Shown piece by piece: positions 35,123 to 43,742 of a stretch of 64,000 nt of DNA. The DNA comes from Nocardioides sp. zg-1228 (GTDB lineage Bacteria; Actinomycetota; Actinomycetes; Propionibacteriales; Nocardioidaceae). Below the pieces are notes generated by a model that saw nothing but the letters and a program-made list of their open reading frames with translations, had not been told where the DNA came from and searched no databases. The stretch spans positions 2,976,001 through 3,040,000 of the forward strand of contig NZ_CP070961.1 in assembly GCF_017086465.1 (NCBI RefSeq). The letters run 5' to 3'. Position numbers and translations under genes: made by a program. Positions within the stretch are counted from its first letter, which is position 1, and each line of letters begins with the position of its first letter.

Positions 35123-35362
35123 ATGGCCGACGACCCCCGCTTCCTGACGCTCGCCGACGTCGCCGAGGTGCTCAACACCTCCGGAGCGCAGGTCTACGCG
35201 CTGGTCCGCCGCGGCGAGCTCCCCGCGATCAAGATCGGCGGACGCGGCCAGTGGCGCGTCGAGCGGGCGCAGCTCGAGGAGTTCATCCAGCGCATGTACG
35301 ACGAGACCCGCACGTTCGTCGACCAGCACCCCTTCGTCGACGTCGAGGCCGACACCGACTGA
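35123..35362 (+). CDS. BldC-like helix-turn-helix protein
   Basis: The 79-residue protein is made almost entirely of one MerR/excisionase-type domain (FLTLADVAEVLNTSGAQVYALV, then a wing IKIGGRGQWRVERAQLEEF) with a short acidic C-terminal extension. BldC-type proteins bind DNA as head-to-tail oligomers on direct repeats. Genes like this often sit next to the SAF/CpaE/CpaF locus in Nocardioidaceae-like genomes, so control of the divergent Tad genes is plausible. ATG 35123 was preferred over 35114 by domain start. Confidence 0.8.
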   Translation: MADDPRFLTLADVAEVLNTSGAQVYALVRRGELPAIKIGGRGQWRVERAQLEEFIQRMYDETRTFVDQHPFVDVEADTD

Positions 35363-35498
35363 GTGAAGTGGCCGCGGCGTGTCGTGATCAGACCGCTGCG
35401 CGGCGGTGCGAGTGGGCCGACGACACCACCGCCCGGCTGACCGGGCGCGGTAGCGACAGGGCCTCGCCAAGCCCCTCGGGCGGTGCTAGCGTCGATCG

Positions 35499-36164
35499 AT
35501 GCTGCCTCGCCGCGTGTCCTCGCGTCTGCCTCTCACCGCTGTCACGGCGCTGCTGCTCGCCGTGGTCGCGCTCCCGCCGGCGCCCGCGGCCGAGGTCGCC
35601 CTGCCTGGGCAGGTCACCGTCCACGACAGCCGGACCTCGAGCCCGTCCGTGGACATCTCGCGAGTCGTGGTGGCAGGCGCCCCCAAGATGTCGGAAACTC
35701 AGTCCGTGCGCGTCGCGGTGCCCGGCGGGTTCCGACCCGGGCACCACCTCACGATCTGGTTCGACGTCGACGGGGACGCCGAGCCCGAGGGCCGCTTCGA
35801 CGTGCGCTTGAGAACGCCCGGACCGAGGCACCCCCGCCGCCTTCGCGTCGACCAGCAGTTCCGGATCGGCGGCGGCTGGGACGGCCCCGGGACCCGGGTC
35901 TACTGCCGAGAGGATCAGGACTTCCTGCCTGTCTACAAGGTGCGTCCCGGTCAGCCCCTCGTCTGGGTCAGCCTCACCCTGTGGGAATGCCTCCAGCTCC
36001 CGTACCCCTTCGAGTCCGGCGATGATGACAGCGGTGCCTGGCGCACGGCGGTACGGGTGGCCAAGGACGGCCGAAGCGACACGGCGCCCAGCGGACGCGG
36101 ATGGAGCCCACGGGTGCTGGGCTTCGGTGCGGGGCCGGACCCAGAGCCCAAAGTCCTGTCGTGA
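35499..36164 (+). CDS. Secreted hypothetical protein
   Basis: The 221-residue protein has a clear signal peptide (residues 1-31, cleavage near APAAEVA). The mature part is a strand-rich domain with GHHLTIWFDVDGDAEPEGRFDVRLR, suggesting a beta-sandwich. It contains two Cys (residues about 130 and 157) that could form a disulfide. Similar secreted proteins in actinobacteria contain the phrase IWFDVDGD, but I do not recognise a named family. The gene is isolated: the 325 bases downstream hold nothing coding. Confidence 0.65.
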   Translation: MLPRRVSSRLPLTAVTALLLAVVALPPAPAAEVALPGQVTVHDSRTSSPSVDISRVVVAGAPKMSETQSVRVAVPGGFRPGHHLTIWFDVDGDAEPEGRFDVRLRTPGPRHPRRLRVDQQFRIGGGWDGPGTRVYCREDQDFLPVYKVRPGQPLVWVSLTLWECLQLPYPFESGDDDSGAWRTAVRVAKDGRSDTAPSGRGWSPRVLGFGAGPDPEPKVLS

Positions 36165-36490
36165 CTCTCGTGGACTTCCCCTCCTGTGGGGGCATCGTGA
36201 TGATGAGTCGCGCCGGGCGTTTGCCGGGAGTCTTCGCCGGCCGTCTCGCGGATGGGCGACCGCCGGGTCCTCGCCGTTGGCGGCGGCCTGTGACCAGGTG
36301 GCGTACTCCTGTGCGCTCATGTGGGGCTCGGCGGGAACCGCAGGACCTCCAAGGCCTCGAGGGAGTCGGCGCGCGCAGGGGTTGCGCGAGCTCGGCTCAT
36401 CGGCCGGTGCGCTTCGAGCACATCCCCAGGTGCTGGGCTGGGGCGCTAGGTGCTGGGCTGGGGCGCTGACGGGGCCGGGCCCGGGCTGCG
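36165..36490. other. Gene-free spacer with a 20-bp tandem duplication
   Basis: No credible gene is seen here; the frames present lack ribosome sites or family resemblance. The one distinct feature is a perfect tandem duplication of AGGTGCTGGGCTGGGGCGCT at 36428-36447 and 36448-36467, just after the htrA stop on the minus strand. Whether the duplicated unit acts in termination of htrA transcription is unknown. Confidence 0.6.
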
Positions 36491-38131
36491 TCAGCCGACC
36501 TTCCCGTCGAGCTCGACCTCGACGACCCGCTCCTCGTCGCCGCGGACCACCGACATCTCGACCGTCTCGCCGGGCCGGTGGGTGCGGATCGCCACGATCA
36601 GCGCGATGCCGTCGCTCACGGGCTGGTCGTCGACCGCGACGATCACGTCGTCCTTCTCCAGACCCGCGCGCGCGGCGGGCGTGTCAGGCATGACCTCGGT
36701 GATGGTGGCGCCGTTCGACTGCGACTCGCCGCCGGTGCGCACCTGGGCGCCGATGACGGGGTACTCCGCGCGGCCGGTGCGCAGGATCTGGTCGACGGTC
36801 GTGCGGACCTGCTCGATCGGGATCGCGAAGCCCACGCCGATGTTGCCCGACTCGCGCGACAGGCCGCCGGTCGTGGCGATGGCGGAGTTGACGCCGACCA
36901 CCTCGCCGGTCAGGTTGACGAGCGGGCCGCCGGAGTTGCCCGGGTTGATCGCGGCGTCGGTCTGCACGGCGTTGATGTAGGACGAGTCGTCCTCCGACTG
37001 TCCCGTCGTCACCGGTCGGTTGAGGGCGCTGACGATGCCCGACGTCACCGTCTGGCTCAGGCCCAGGGGCGCGCCGAAGGCGACCACGGGGTCGCCGACG
37101 CGCAGCACCTGCGAGGCGCCCAGCGCCGCCGGCTCGAGGGTGTCGGCGGCCTCGACGAGCAGCACCGCGAGGTCGTAGACCGAGCTGCGGCCGACGACGG
37201 TCGCGTCGAGGCGTTCGCCGTTGGTGTCGATGACGACGATGGTGCCGTCGTCCTCGGCGGCTGAGGCGACGACGTGGTTGTTGGTCACGACGTGGCCCTC
37301 GCGGTCGAGGACGAAGCCGGAGCCGGTGGCGCCGCCGGCCTCCCCGTCGAGCTCCGCGACGATCTGCACGGTGCTGGGAAGCAGCGCCTGGGCCACGGCG
37401 GCGACCGAGCCGTTCTCGGCCTCCAGCGGCGCGGCGGTCTGGGTGCGGACCCCGCTCAGCCCGTCGTCGTTGGTGCCGGGCCGGGACGACAGCTCGTCCT
37501 GGATCGCGGCACCGGCGAGGCCGCCGAGGATCCCGACCACCAGCGCCAGCGAGGCGACCGCAGGCCACACCCACAGCGGGATCCTGCGGGCGACGGCCGA
37601 GGGGCCGGCGTACGGACGGGGCTGCGGTCCGGGACCGAAGTAGGGCTGGCCAGGCTGGCCGGGGTGCTGGGGCCCGCCGCTCGGGAGGGGGACGGTGGGG
37701 GCCGCCGGGTCGTGGCCCGTGGCCTCCCGGGGCGTCGAGGGCTCGCCGAAGGGCGAGCGGTGCGGCGGCGGGCCGCCGAGCATCGCGTCGCCGGAGGACT
37801 CGCCCGATGCCCGCTCGGACACCGGCTCGCCGGTCGGCTCGCCGGTCGGCTCGCCGGTCGGCTCGGGGGTCGGGTCGGCGCCGTAGGGCCGTCCCTCCGG
37901 GTGGGCGGCCTGGGTGGCCGGCGCGCTCGGCGCGAGCTGGTCGCCTCCGCGTGCGGGCTCGGTCTCGGGCTCCCGCGACCGCCAGCCGGCCAGCGGCTGG
38001 GTCGGCTCCTCGTCGGTCGCAGCCGGCTCGTCGGTGTCGGGAGCCGCGGGCTCGGGGTGCTGGGCGGGCGCCTGCTCGGCCGGTACCTGCTCGTCGTGGT
38101 CCCGCTCGTCGGGCCTGTGCTCGTCGTTCAC
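36491..38131 (-). CDS. htrA: HtrA-type envelope serine protease with PDZ domain
   Basis: The 546-residue protein has a long acidic, Pro/Glu-rich cytosolic N-terminus (1-185) containing a GEPT repeat, one membrane helix (about 187-210), a trypsin-like protease domain (250-430) and one PDZ domain (445-540). The catalytic triad is visible: His in VVTNNHVVAS, Asp in SSVYDLAVLLVEA, Ser in INPGNSGGPLVN. It is the third gene of the sigE-rseA-htrA operon, with GTG 38131 overlapping the anti-sigma stop. In mycobacteria the orthologous enzyme handles misfolded envelope proteins under SigE control. Confidence 0.93.
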   Translation of the reverse strand: MNDEHRPDERDHDEQVPAEQAPAQHPEPAAPDTDEPAATDEEPTQPLAGWRSREPETEPARGGDQLAPSAPATQAAHPEGRPYGADPTPEPTGEPTGEPTGEPVSERASGESSGDAMLGGPPPHRSPFGEPSTPREATGHDPAAPTVPLPSGGPQHPGQPGQPYFGPGPQPRPYAGPSAVARRIPLWVWPAVASLALVVGILGGLAGAAIQDELSSRPGTNDDGLSGVRTQTAAPLEAENGSVAAVAQALLPSTVQIVAELDGEAGGATGSGFVLDREGHVVTNNHVVASAAEDDGTIVVIDTNGERLDATVVGRSSVYDLAVLLVEAADTLEPAALGASQVLRVGDPVVAFGAPLGLSQTVTSGIVSALNRPVTTGQSEDDSSYINAVQTDAAINPGNSGGPLVNLTGEVVGVNSAIATTGGLSRESGNIGVGFAIPIEQVRTTVDQILRTGRAEYPVIGAQVRTGGESQSNGATITEVMPDTPAARAGLEKDDVIVAVDDQPVSDGIALIVAIRTHRPGETVEMSVVRGDEERVVEVELDGKVG

Positions 38132-38652
38132 GGGACGATCTTCTCCCGGATCGCCACGAGGCGCTCGGCCAGGGGCGTCCGGGAGGGCGTGGCCGGACCG
38201 CGGGTGGCGCGGTCGTCGACCATGGCGGCCGGGCTCACCGGGCCGGCGGGGCGGCTCAGGTCGGTGACCGGCGGACGCGGCTCGACGCGGGGACCGCCGG
38301 CGACGCCGAGGGCGAGCACGCCCACGACGCAGGCGCCCGCCGCACCACCGCCGATCGCGACGAGGGCGCGCCGCGGGCGCGGCCGGGAGGTGGGGAACGG
38401 CGCGGCGCCCAGGCCGAGGCCCGGGCCCGGCTCGAGCGCGGAGCAGCGGCCCACCAGGGCGGACTTGAAGTCGTGCGAGGTCTGCCCGGGCCCGAACGAC
38501 AGCTGGGCGAGCTGGGTCTTGACCCACCCCTCCTGCTCGACGAGGTCACGGCAGGCATGGCAGACGTGGACGTGGTCCCAGCACCGCTCCTCCTCCTCTG
38601 CCGTGAGTCGGCCGTCGAGGAGGGCGCTGACCCGCGATCCGAGGTGGCTCAT
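38128..38652 (-). CDS. rseA: Anti-sigma factor with zinc-binding domain (RseA-like)
   Basis: The 174-residue protein has an N-terminal zinc-associated anti-sigma motif (HVHVCHACRDLV, His-x3-Cys-x2-Cys, near residues 28-39) that binds the sigma factor. One membrane helix lies near residues 95-117 (ALVAIGGGAAGACVVGVLAL), with an extracytoplasmic Pro-rich tail. ATG 38652 overlaps the sigE stop; the ATG three bases upstream is equally possible. By position and architecture it corresponds to mycobacterial RseA, which holds SigE inactive until it is degraded under envelope stress. Confidence 0.85.
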   Translation of the reverse strand: MSHLGSRVSALLDGRLTAEEEERCWDHVHVCHACRDLVEQEGWVKTQLAQLSFGPGQTSHDFKSALVGRCSALEPGPGLGLGAAPFPTSRPRPRRALVAIGGGAAGACVVGVLALGVAGGPRVEPRPPVTDLSRPAGPVSPAAMVDDRATRGPATPSRTPLAERLVAIREKIVP

Positions 38653-39251
38653 CACGACACCCGCGGCTGGGCGCCGAGCGGTCCCGAGTAGCGCGAGCGG
38701 CCCGCGGCCGGCTCGCGGTGCGCCAGGGCCTTGCGGAGCATGGTGCGACCGCGGTGGATGCGCGAGCGTACGGTGCCGAGCTTGGCGTCCATGATCTCCG
38801 CGATCTCCTCATAGCTGAGGCCCTCGACGTCGCAGAGCACCACGGCGGCGCGGAAGTCGGGGGGCAGCGTGGCGAGCGCGGTCTCGATGTCGTCGTCGAA
38901 CGTCCGGTCGGCCACCGCCAGCTCCGGCGCGGGCGCGGTGCTGGTCAGGCGCGCGGCGCGCTCGTCGGAGAGCGCGTCGAAGCGGATGCGCTGCTTGCGG
39001 CGCGCCCCGTCGAGGAACAGGTTGGTGGTGATGCGGTGGAGCCACCCCTCGAACGTGCCGGGGGTGTAGCCGTCGAGCGACCGGAAGACCCGGACGAAGA
39101 CCTCCTGGGTGAGGTCCTCGGCGTCGGGCCGGTTGCCGGTGAGGCGGTAGGCGAGGCGGAAGACGCGGTCGGAGTGCTGCTCCACGACCTCGTCCCAGGT
39201 GGGTACGTCGACCGCGTCGACGTCGGGTGTGGCGTCGACGTGATCACCCAC
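38652..39251 (-). CDS. sigE: ECF RNA polymerase sigma factor SigE
   Basis: The 199-residue sigma factor has region 2 ([20 protein letters not shown], and [20 protein letters not shown]) and region 4 ([37 protein letters not shown]). GTG 39251 has GGGAG six bases upstream. Synteny supports the name: sigE, rseA and htrA in order, with an O-methyltransferase gene divergently upstream, as in Mycobacterium. A GGAAC box on the coding strand (39337-39333), followed after 18 bases by GCGTC, could be an autoregulated ECF promoter. Confidence 0.92.
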   Translation of the reverse strand: MGDHVDATPDVDAVDVPTWDEVVEQHSDRVFRLAYRLTGNRPDAEDLTQEVFVRVFRSLDGYTPGTFEGWLHRITTNLFLDGARRKQRIRFDALSDERAARLTSTAPAPELAVADRTFDDDIETALATLPPDFRAAVVLCDVEGLSYEEIAEIMDAKLGTVRSRIHRGRTMLRKALAHREPAAGRSRYSGPLGAQPRVS

Positions 39252-39309
39252 GAGGGCTCCCTTGTTCGTCCTTCTCGACCGCAGCTGCACCGGTTCGCTG
39301 TCCTTCCCT

Positions 39310-39337
39310 GACGCTAGGCATGCCGACTGAGAGTTCC
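39310..39337 (-). promoter_or_regulatory. Candidate ECF promoter of sigE
   Basis: On the minus strand GGAAC (39337-39333) and GCGTC (39314-39310) are separated by 18 bases, about 60 bases before the sigE GTG. GGAAC is the -35 of many actinobacterial ECF promoters; the -10 match is only partial. Confidence 0.4.
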
Positions 39338-39461
39338 CTGTGAGCCACATGCGCTCCGGCCAAGAAACCTGAGCGGCCCGTCGGATCACAGCGTCCAACG
39401 ACCGGAGGGCCGCATGTGTTCCCGGCCACGCCCGGCGCCGACCGCGCGATAGGGTCGGCGG

Positions 39462-40121
39462 GTGCCGACCCACACCCCGCCGATCAAGTCCGCGAGCTGG
39501 TCCTACGCCGAGTCGTTCGTGGCCGAGGACGAGGTCCTCGCCGCCGCTCGCAGCCGCGCGGAGGAGGTGGGCGTGGCCCCCGTCGGCTCCGGCGTCGGGG
39601 CCGCGCTGCGCTTCCTCGCCTCCGTGCTCGACGCGCGGGCCGTGGTCGAGATCGGCACCGGCACCGGCGTCTCGGGGCTGTGGCTGCTGCGCGGCATGCG
39701 CGCCGACGGCGTGCTCACCACGGTCGACATCGAGGCCGAGCACCAACGCCTGGCCAAGGAGACCTTCACCGAGGCCGGGATCCCGGGCAACCGGGCCCGC
39801 ACCATCGCCGGCGCGGGTCTCGACGTGCTGCCCCGCCTCACCGACGGCCACTACGACCTGGTGTTCTGCGACGGCGACAAGCGCGAGTACGCCGCCTACC
39901 TCAAGGAGGCGCTGCGCCTGCTCCGCCCCGGGGGGATCGTGGCGTTCGACAACGCCCTGTGGCACGACCGGGTCGCCGACCCCGCCCAGCGCGACGAGGA
40001 GACGGTGACGATCCGCGACCTCGGCCGGGCGGTCCTCGAGCACGAGGCCCTGGTGCCGGTGCTGCTGCCCGTCGGTGACGGCCTGCTGGCCGCCAAGAAG
40101 GAGTGGGCCCCCGAGACCTGA
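39462..40121 (+). CDS. SAM-dependent O-methyltransferase
   Basis: The 219-residue class I methyltransferase is of the catechol/caffeoyl-CoA O-methyltransferase type. It has the SAM-binding motif [16 protein letters not shown] near residue 66, [13 protein letters not shown] near 87, [12 protein letters not shown] near 133 and [14 protein letters not shown] near 158 (metal/acceptor-site Asp-Asn). GTG 39462 is the start. It is divergent from sigE in the same arrangement as the Rv1220c gene of M. tuberculosis. The physiological acceptor is unknown. Confidence 0.88.
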   Translation: MPTHTPPIKSASWSYAESFVAEDEVLAAARSRAEEVGVAPVGSGVGAALRFLASVLDARAVVEIGTGTGVSGLWLLRGMRADGVLTTVDIEAEHQRLAKETFTEAGIPGNRARTIAGAGLDVLPRLTDGHYDLVFCDGDKREYAAYLKEALRLLRPGGIVAFDNALWHDRVADPAQRDEETVTIRDLGRAVLEHEALVPVLLPVGDGLLAAKKEWAPET

Positions 40122-40141
40122 GCGCTGCCGGGGGCGAGCGT

Positions 40142-40225
40142 GGTCAGGACGCGCCGACTCGACGGGATCTGGCGGTCAGGACGCGCCGACTCGACGGGAT
40201 CTGGCGGTCAGGACGCGCCCACTCG
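40142..40225. repeat. Intergenic tandem repeat, 20-bp core at a 32-bp period, three copies
   Basis: Cores GGTCAGGACGCGCCSACTCG start at 40142, 40174 and 40206, an exact 32-base period. Both linkers are ACGGGATCTGGC. Core and period are those of the array at 15965-16080, but the linker differs. The array lies between two convergent stop codons, ending about nine bases before the stop of the minus-strand gene at 40234. Confidence 0.9.
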
Positions 40226-40233
40226 ACGAGATG

Positions 40234-40572
40234 TCAGAGGCGCGCGGCGGCGGTGAAGCCGTCCCAGCCCTCGGCGACGGCGACGACGTCGCACGCCTCG
40301 ACCAGCACCGGCGGGCTGCCGACGATCTGCGAGCCCGGCGCCTCGGCGGCGCCGGCCACGAAGGCGCGCTGGAAGTCCTCGCGCGCCTGGGTGCTGGCGA
40401 AGACGTAGCAGCCCTCGAACCACTCCCCCGGCACCTGGCGCCAGGTCTTGAAGCGCAGGCCGTCCATGCCGGTGAACCGCGCGTGGGAGGTCTCGGCGAC
40501 ATAGGCCGCCAGCCGGTCCTCGACGCCCTCCGGCGCGCCGGCCAGCGACCACCGCACGGTGAGTCCGAGCAT
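40234..40572 (-). CDS. Small hypothetical protein, possible dimeric alpha/beta-barrel fold
   Basis: The 112-residue protein starts MLGLTVRWSLAGAPEGVEDR, with TGMDGLRFKTWRQVPGEWFEGCYVFAST in the middle and QREDF-like helix, then VEACDVVAVAEGW. Two beta-alpha-beta units with a long hydrophobic helix suggest a monooxygenase/ABM-like dimeric barrel, but I cannot name the family with confidence. Its ATG overlaps the pepA stop (ATGA at 40569-40574 region), so it is translated with the aminopeptidase. The repeat array follows within ten bases of its stop. Confidence 0.6.
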   Translation of the reverse strand: MLGLTVRWSLAGAPEGVEDRLAAYVAETSHARFTGMDGLRFKTWRQVPGEWFEGCYVFASTQAREDFQRAFVAGAAEAPGSQIVGSPPVLVEACDVVAVAEGWDGFTAAARL

Positions 40573-42119
40573 CAGGCGATGCCGGCGAGGGGGTCGTCGG
40601 AGCCCAGCCAGGACAGCAGCAGCCGCGGCCCCCAGCCGCTGGGGCCGGCGGTCCACTCGTGGCGGTCGACCGGCGACTCGGCGGCCGAGGCGAAGTCGAT
40701 GTGGGCCCAGGGCACGTCGCCGGCGAAGTGCTGCAGGAAGAGCGCGGCCGTGATCGCACCGGCGCCACCCGCGGCGTTGTCGCCGTCGGCGATGTCGGAG
40801 TTGACCTTGTCCTCGTAGTCGGCGACCAGGGGCATCCGCCAGGCGTTCTCACCGGAGGCGGCCGCGGCGGCCGCGACGTGCTTGGCGAGTCCCTCGTGGT
40901 TGGCGAAGTAGCCGCCGGTCCACTGGCCCAGCGAGACCTTCATCGCGCCGGTCAGCGTGGCGATGTCGACCAGCACCGCCGGGTCGAGCTCGCTGACGGC
41001 GTAGGCCATCGCGTCGGCCAGCACGAGGCGGCCCTCGGCGTCGGTGTTGTTGACCTCCGAGGTGCGCCCGCCGTAGTGGGTGATGACGTCGCCGGGGCGC
41101 ATCGCGGAGCCGCTGACGGAGTTCTCGGCCGCCGGCACCAGGCCGACGACGCGGACCGGGCAGTCGACGTCGGCGAGGGCGGCCATCGTCGCGATCACCG
41201 CTCCGCCGCCGCTCATGTCGCGCTTCATGGTCAGCATGCCCTCGCTGGGCTTGATGTCGAGGCCGCCGGAGTCGAAGGTGATGCCCTTGCCGACCAGCAC
41301 GACGGTGGGCACCCGCTTGGTGGCACCGCGCGGGGTGTAGTCCATCCGGATGAGCCGCGGCTCGTTGACCGACCCGCCGCCGACGGCACGGATGCCGCCG
41401 AAGCCCTCCGCCTCCAGACGGGCGTCGTCCCAGACCTCCACGTCGAGGCCCGCGGCCGCACCCACCGCGACGGCCTGGTCGGCCAGCCAGGCGGGTGTCT
41501 TGAGGTTGGACGGGACGGTCGCCAGCACGCGCGAGCGCCAGCCGGCGCCACCGAGGGCGAGCGCCCGGGCGAGCGCCTCGTCGGCGCCGTCGTCGCTCAC
41601 GCCGGCCAGCACGATCCGGGCGACCGGCCGCTCCTTGGGCCCGGTCGAGCGCCAGTGGAAGGCGAACGAGGCCAGCATGGCGCCGACGACGAGGTCGCCG
41701 AGGCCGTCGGCAGGTGCGATCGCCGGCAGCGAGGTGATCACGCTGGAGCGGTCCTTGGTCGCGCGGGCCAGCGCGGCGCCGGCGCGGCGGAGGTCGGTCG
41801 CCGTGGCCTCGCCGACACCCACGAGCAGCACCGTGCCGAGGCTGTCGGTCGCCCCCTCGAGGTCGGGCGGAGCGGCGACGGGGATCGTCGTCACCTCGCC
41901 CGTGCGACCCGTGGCCCGCGAGGACTCGAGCGCGGCGAGGAGGTCGACGCCGAGGACCTGCGCGGCCTCGTCGGCGCCGGGGCCCAGCAGCGGGGCGTCG
42001 TCGTCGCCGGGGAGCACCGGGAACGCCCACACCTCCGCGCCGCCGATCTGGTGCGGCAGCGCGGGGCTGAGGGCGAACTCGGGGGGCGAGACCTGGGTCG
42101 GCAGTGCGGTGATGGGCAC
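40572..42119 (-). CDS. pepA: Leucyl aminopeptidase (M17)
   Basis: The 515-residue zinc/manganese aminopeptidase has an N-terminal regulatory domain and a C-terminal catalytic domain. Metal- and substrate-binding signatures are intact: VGKGITFDSGGLDIKPSEG near residue 275, MKRDMSGGGAV near 300, and NNTDAEGRLVLADAMAYA near 358. It hydrolyses N-terminal residues from peptides in the cytosol and, in some bacteria, also binds DNA. It starts three bases after the DUF3117 gene and its stop overlaps the next gene, so the three form one operon. Confidence 0.93.
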   Translation of the reverse strand: MPITALPTQVSPPEFALSPALPHQIGGAEVWAFPVLPGDDDAPLLGPGADEAAQVLGVDLLAALESSRATGRTGEVTTIPVAAPPDLEGATDSLGTVLLVGVGEATATDLRRAGAALARATKDRSSVITSLPAIAPADGLGDLVVGAMLASFAFHWRSTGPKERPVARIVLAGVSDDGADEALARALALGGAGWRSRVLATVPSNLKTPAWLADQAVAVGAAAGLDVEVWDDARLEAEGFGGIRAVGGGSVNEPRLIRMDYTPRGATKRVPTVVLVGKGITFDSGGLDIKPSEGMLTMKRDMSGGGAVIATMAALADVDCPVRVVGLVPAAENSVSGSAMRPGDVITHYGGRTSEVNNTDAEGRLVLADAMAYAVSELDPAVLVDIATLTGAMKVSLGQWTGGYFANHEGLAKHVAAAAAASGENAWRMPLVADYEDKVNSDIADGDNAAGGAGAITAALFLQHFAGDVPWAHIDFASAAESPVDRHEWTAGPSGWGPRLLLSWLGSDDPLAGIA

Positions 42120-42121
42120 GA

Positions 42122-42289
42122 TCAGCCGACGACGTCCTTGAGGGCGTCTCCGAGAGCCGCGGCCTCCTCGGCGTTGAGCTCGACCACCAGCCGGCCACCG
42201 CCCTCGAGCGGGACGCGCATCACGATGCCGCGTCCCTCCTTGGTGACCTCGAGCGGTCCGTCGCCCGTGCGGGGCTTCATGGCGGCCAT
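42122..42289 (-). CDS. DUF3117 microprotein
   Basis: The 55-residue protein is almost identical in pattern to a very conserved actinobacterial microprotein: MAAMKPRTGDGPLEVTKEGR followed by GIVMRVPLEGGGRLVVELNA and EEAAALGDALK. ATG 42289 has GAGGTG as ribosome site and matches the usual family length. Its function is undefined. It is first gene of the pepA operon here and divergent from an enoyl-CoA hydratase gene. Confidence 0.92.
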   Translation of the reverse strand: MAAMKPRTGDGPLEVTKEGRGIVMRVPLEGGGRLVVELNAEEAAALGDALKDVVG

Positions 42290-42466
42290 CGGCGCACCTC
42301 TTCCTTGTTCAGCCATCACTGGATGCGGCTCTTCACATGCGAATCGAGGCGGCTGAGCGTGCTGGCCGCCCCGATCGGCGTCGTACGGCGCCCATTATCC
42401 CTCATGACGCGCGTGATCGGCACCACAGGGCCGCAACACCTCCTCCACGTCGGGCAGACTTCGCCC

Positions 42467-43300
42467 ATGACGACCTCCCGACCCGACCCCGCCGCCGACC
42501 CCGCCGCCGATCCCGACCCCGTGCTGCTCCACGTCGAGGACGCCGTCGCGACGATCACGCTCAACCGGCCCGAGGCGATGAACGGGCTCGACGTCGCGAC
42601 CAAGGAGCTGCTGCGCGACACCGTCCACCGCGTCGCCACGGACCCGGAGGTGCGGTGCGTGGTGCTGACCGGCAGCGGCCGGGCCTTCTGCGTGGGACAG
42701 GACCTCAAGGAGCACCTCGCCGGCCTCAAGGGCGAGGCGGACGTGCCCCTGTCGGAGACCGTGACGATGCACTACAACCCGATCGTGCTCGCCCTGGCGA
42801 CGATGCCGAAGCCGGTGATCGCCGCGGTCAACGGCGTCGCGGCGGGCGCCGGCGCCAGCCTGGCCTTCGCCGCCGACTTCCGGATCGTCGTCGACACGGC
42901 CGGGTTCAACACCTCCTTCGCGGGCGTCGCGCTCTCCTGCGACACCGGGGCGAGCTGGACGCTGCCCCGCCTCGTCGGGCGGGCCAAGGCGATGGAGCTG
43001 CTCTACTTCCCGCGCACCGTGACGGCGCAGGAGGCGCTCGAGCTCGGGCTGGCCACCCAGGTCGTCAGCGCGGAGGAGCTTCCGCAGGCCGTGGGCGAGC
43101 TGGCCGCCCGGCTCGCCGCGGGCCCGACCGTCGCCCTCGGGTCGATCCGCCAGGCGGTCGCCCACGCCGCCGCCCACCCGCTGGAGGAGTCGCTGGCCTT
43201 CGAGGCCGAGAAGATGGCGCTCACCGGGGGCACCGACGACCACCTCGCCGCCGTCGACGCCTTCATGTCCAAGCAGAAGCCGGTCTTCCGGGGACGGTGA
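42467..43300 (+). CDS. Enoyl-CoA hydratase/isomerase family protein
   Basis: The 277-residue crotonase-fold protein has the oxyanion-hole strand SGRAFCVGQDLKEHLAG near residue 70 and the second oxyanion element AAVNGVAAGAGASLAFAADF near residue 120. The position of one catalytic Glu is taken by Cys/Asp (SCDTGASWTLPRLVG), a variation common in non-hydratase crotonases and PaaG-like isomerases. The preceding 54 codons of open frame lack a start signal. It stands alone, divergent from the DUF3117 operon across a 177-base intergenic region with no other gene. Confidence 0.88.
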   Translation: MTTSRPDPAADPAADPDPVLLHVEDAVATITLNRPEAMNGLDVATKELLRDTVHRVATDPEVRCVVLTGSGRAFCVGQDLKEHLAGLKGEADVPLSETVTMHYNPIVLALATMPKPVIAAVNGVAAGAGASLAFAADFRIVVDTAGFNTSFAGVALSCDTGASWTLPRLVGRAKAMELLYFPRTVTAQEALELGLATQVVSAEELPQAVGELAARLAAGPTVALGSIRQAVAHAAAHPLEESLAFEAEKMALTGGTDDHLAAVDAFMSKQKPVFRGR

Positions 43301-43303
43301 GCC

Positions 43304-43726
43304 TCAGACCGCCGCGGTGAGATAGGCGTAGGTGAAGACCAGCACGCCGACCACCATGCCGAGGTGGGCAAGCAGCGAGAGTCCCGGCCCGTCGCTCCAC
43401 GAGTCGCCGGCCGCCGCCGGGGCATGACGTCCCCTGGCAGGCAGCCAGCGAGCGAGGATGAGGAGACCGCAGATGGCGGTCACCCACCAGCAGGCGATCG
43501 CGAGGATCCCGACCAGTGGTCCGCCGACGGGCGAGTCCTCCGGCGCGACGAGCACGCCCAGCCAGAGGACGAGTGCCACGACGCCCGACCCGAAGTGCAC
43601 CCAGGGGACCCGCCTGCTGATGGACAGCCGGCCCGCCGCGCTCTCGCCGCGGAGGCGGAGCCGGGTCAGCACGATCGCCACGGCCGCCAGGGCCGTGAGG
43701 ATCCAGACGACGATCGGGAACGACAT
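43304..43726 (-). CDS. Four-helix membrane protein, unknown function
   Basis: The 140-residue protein has predicted helices near 4-20, 42-62, 70-92 and 115-136. The loops carry little charge except a basic RLRLRGESAAGRLSISRR after helix 1. Its stop lies four bases from the convergent hydratase gene's stop. I do not recognise a family. It is separated from the operon to its right by only 16 bases and may be the last gene of the dapE-LOG-DivIVA-like unit. Confidence 0.65.
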   Translation of the reverse strand: MSFPIVVWILTALAAVAIVLTRLRLRGESAAGRLSISRRVPWVHFGSGVVALVLWLGVLVAPEDSPVGGPLVGILAIACWWVTAICGLLILARWLPARGRHAPAAAGDSWSDGPGLSLLAHLGMVVGVLVFTYAYLTAAV

Positions 43727-43742
43727 GACGCGGGAGTCTGCC

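Noticed and set aside
36022..36693. Several overlapping plus-strand frames in the spacer after the secreted protein gene
   Set aside because: They have no translation signals and run into the antisense strand of htrA.
40142..40225. Coding tandem repeat (short frames run through the array)
   Set aside because: The frames lack ribosome sites, lie between convergent stop codons, and the 32-base period is not a multiple of three.
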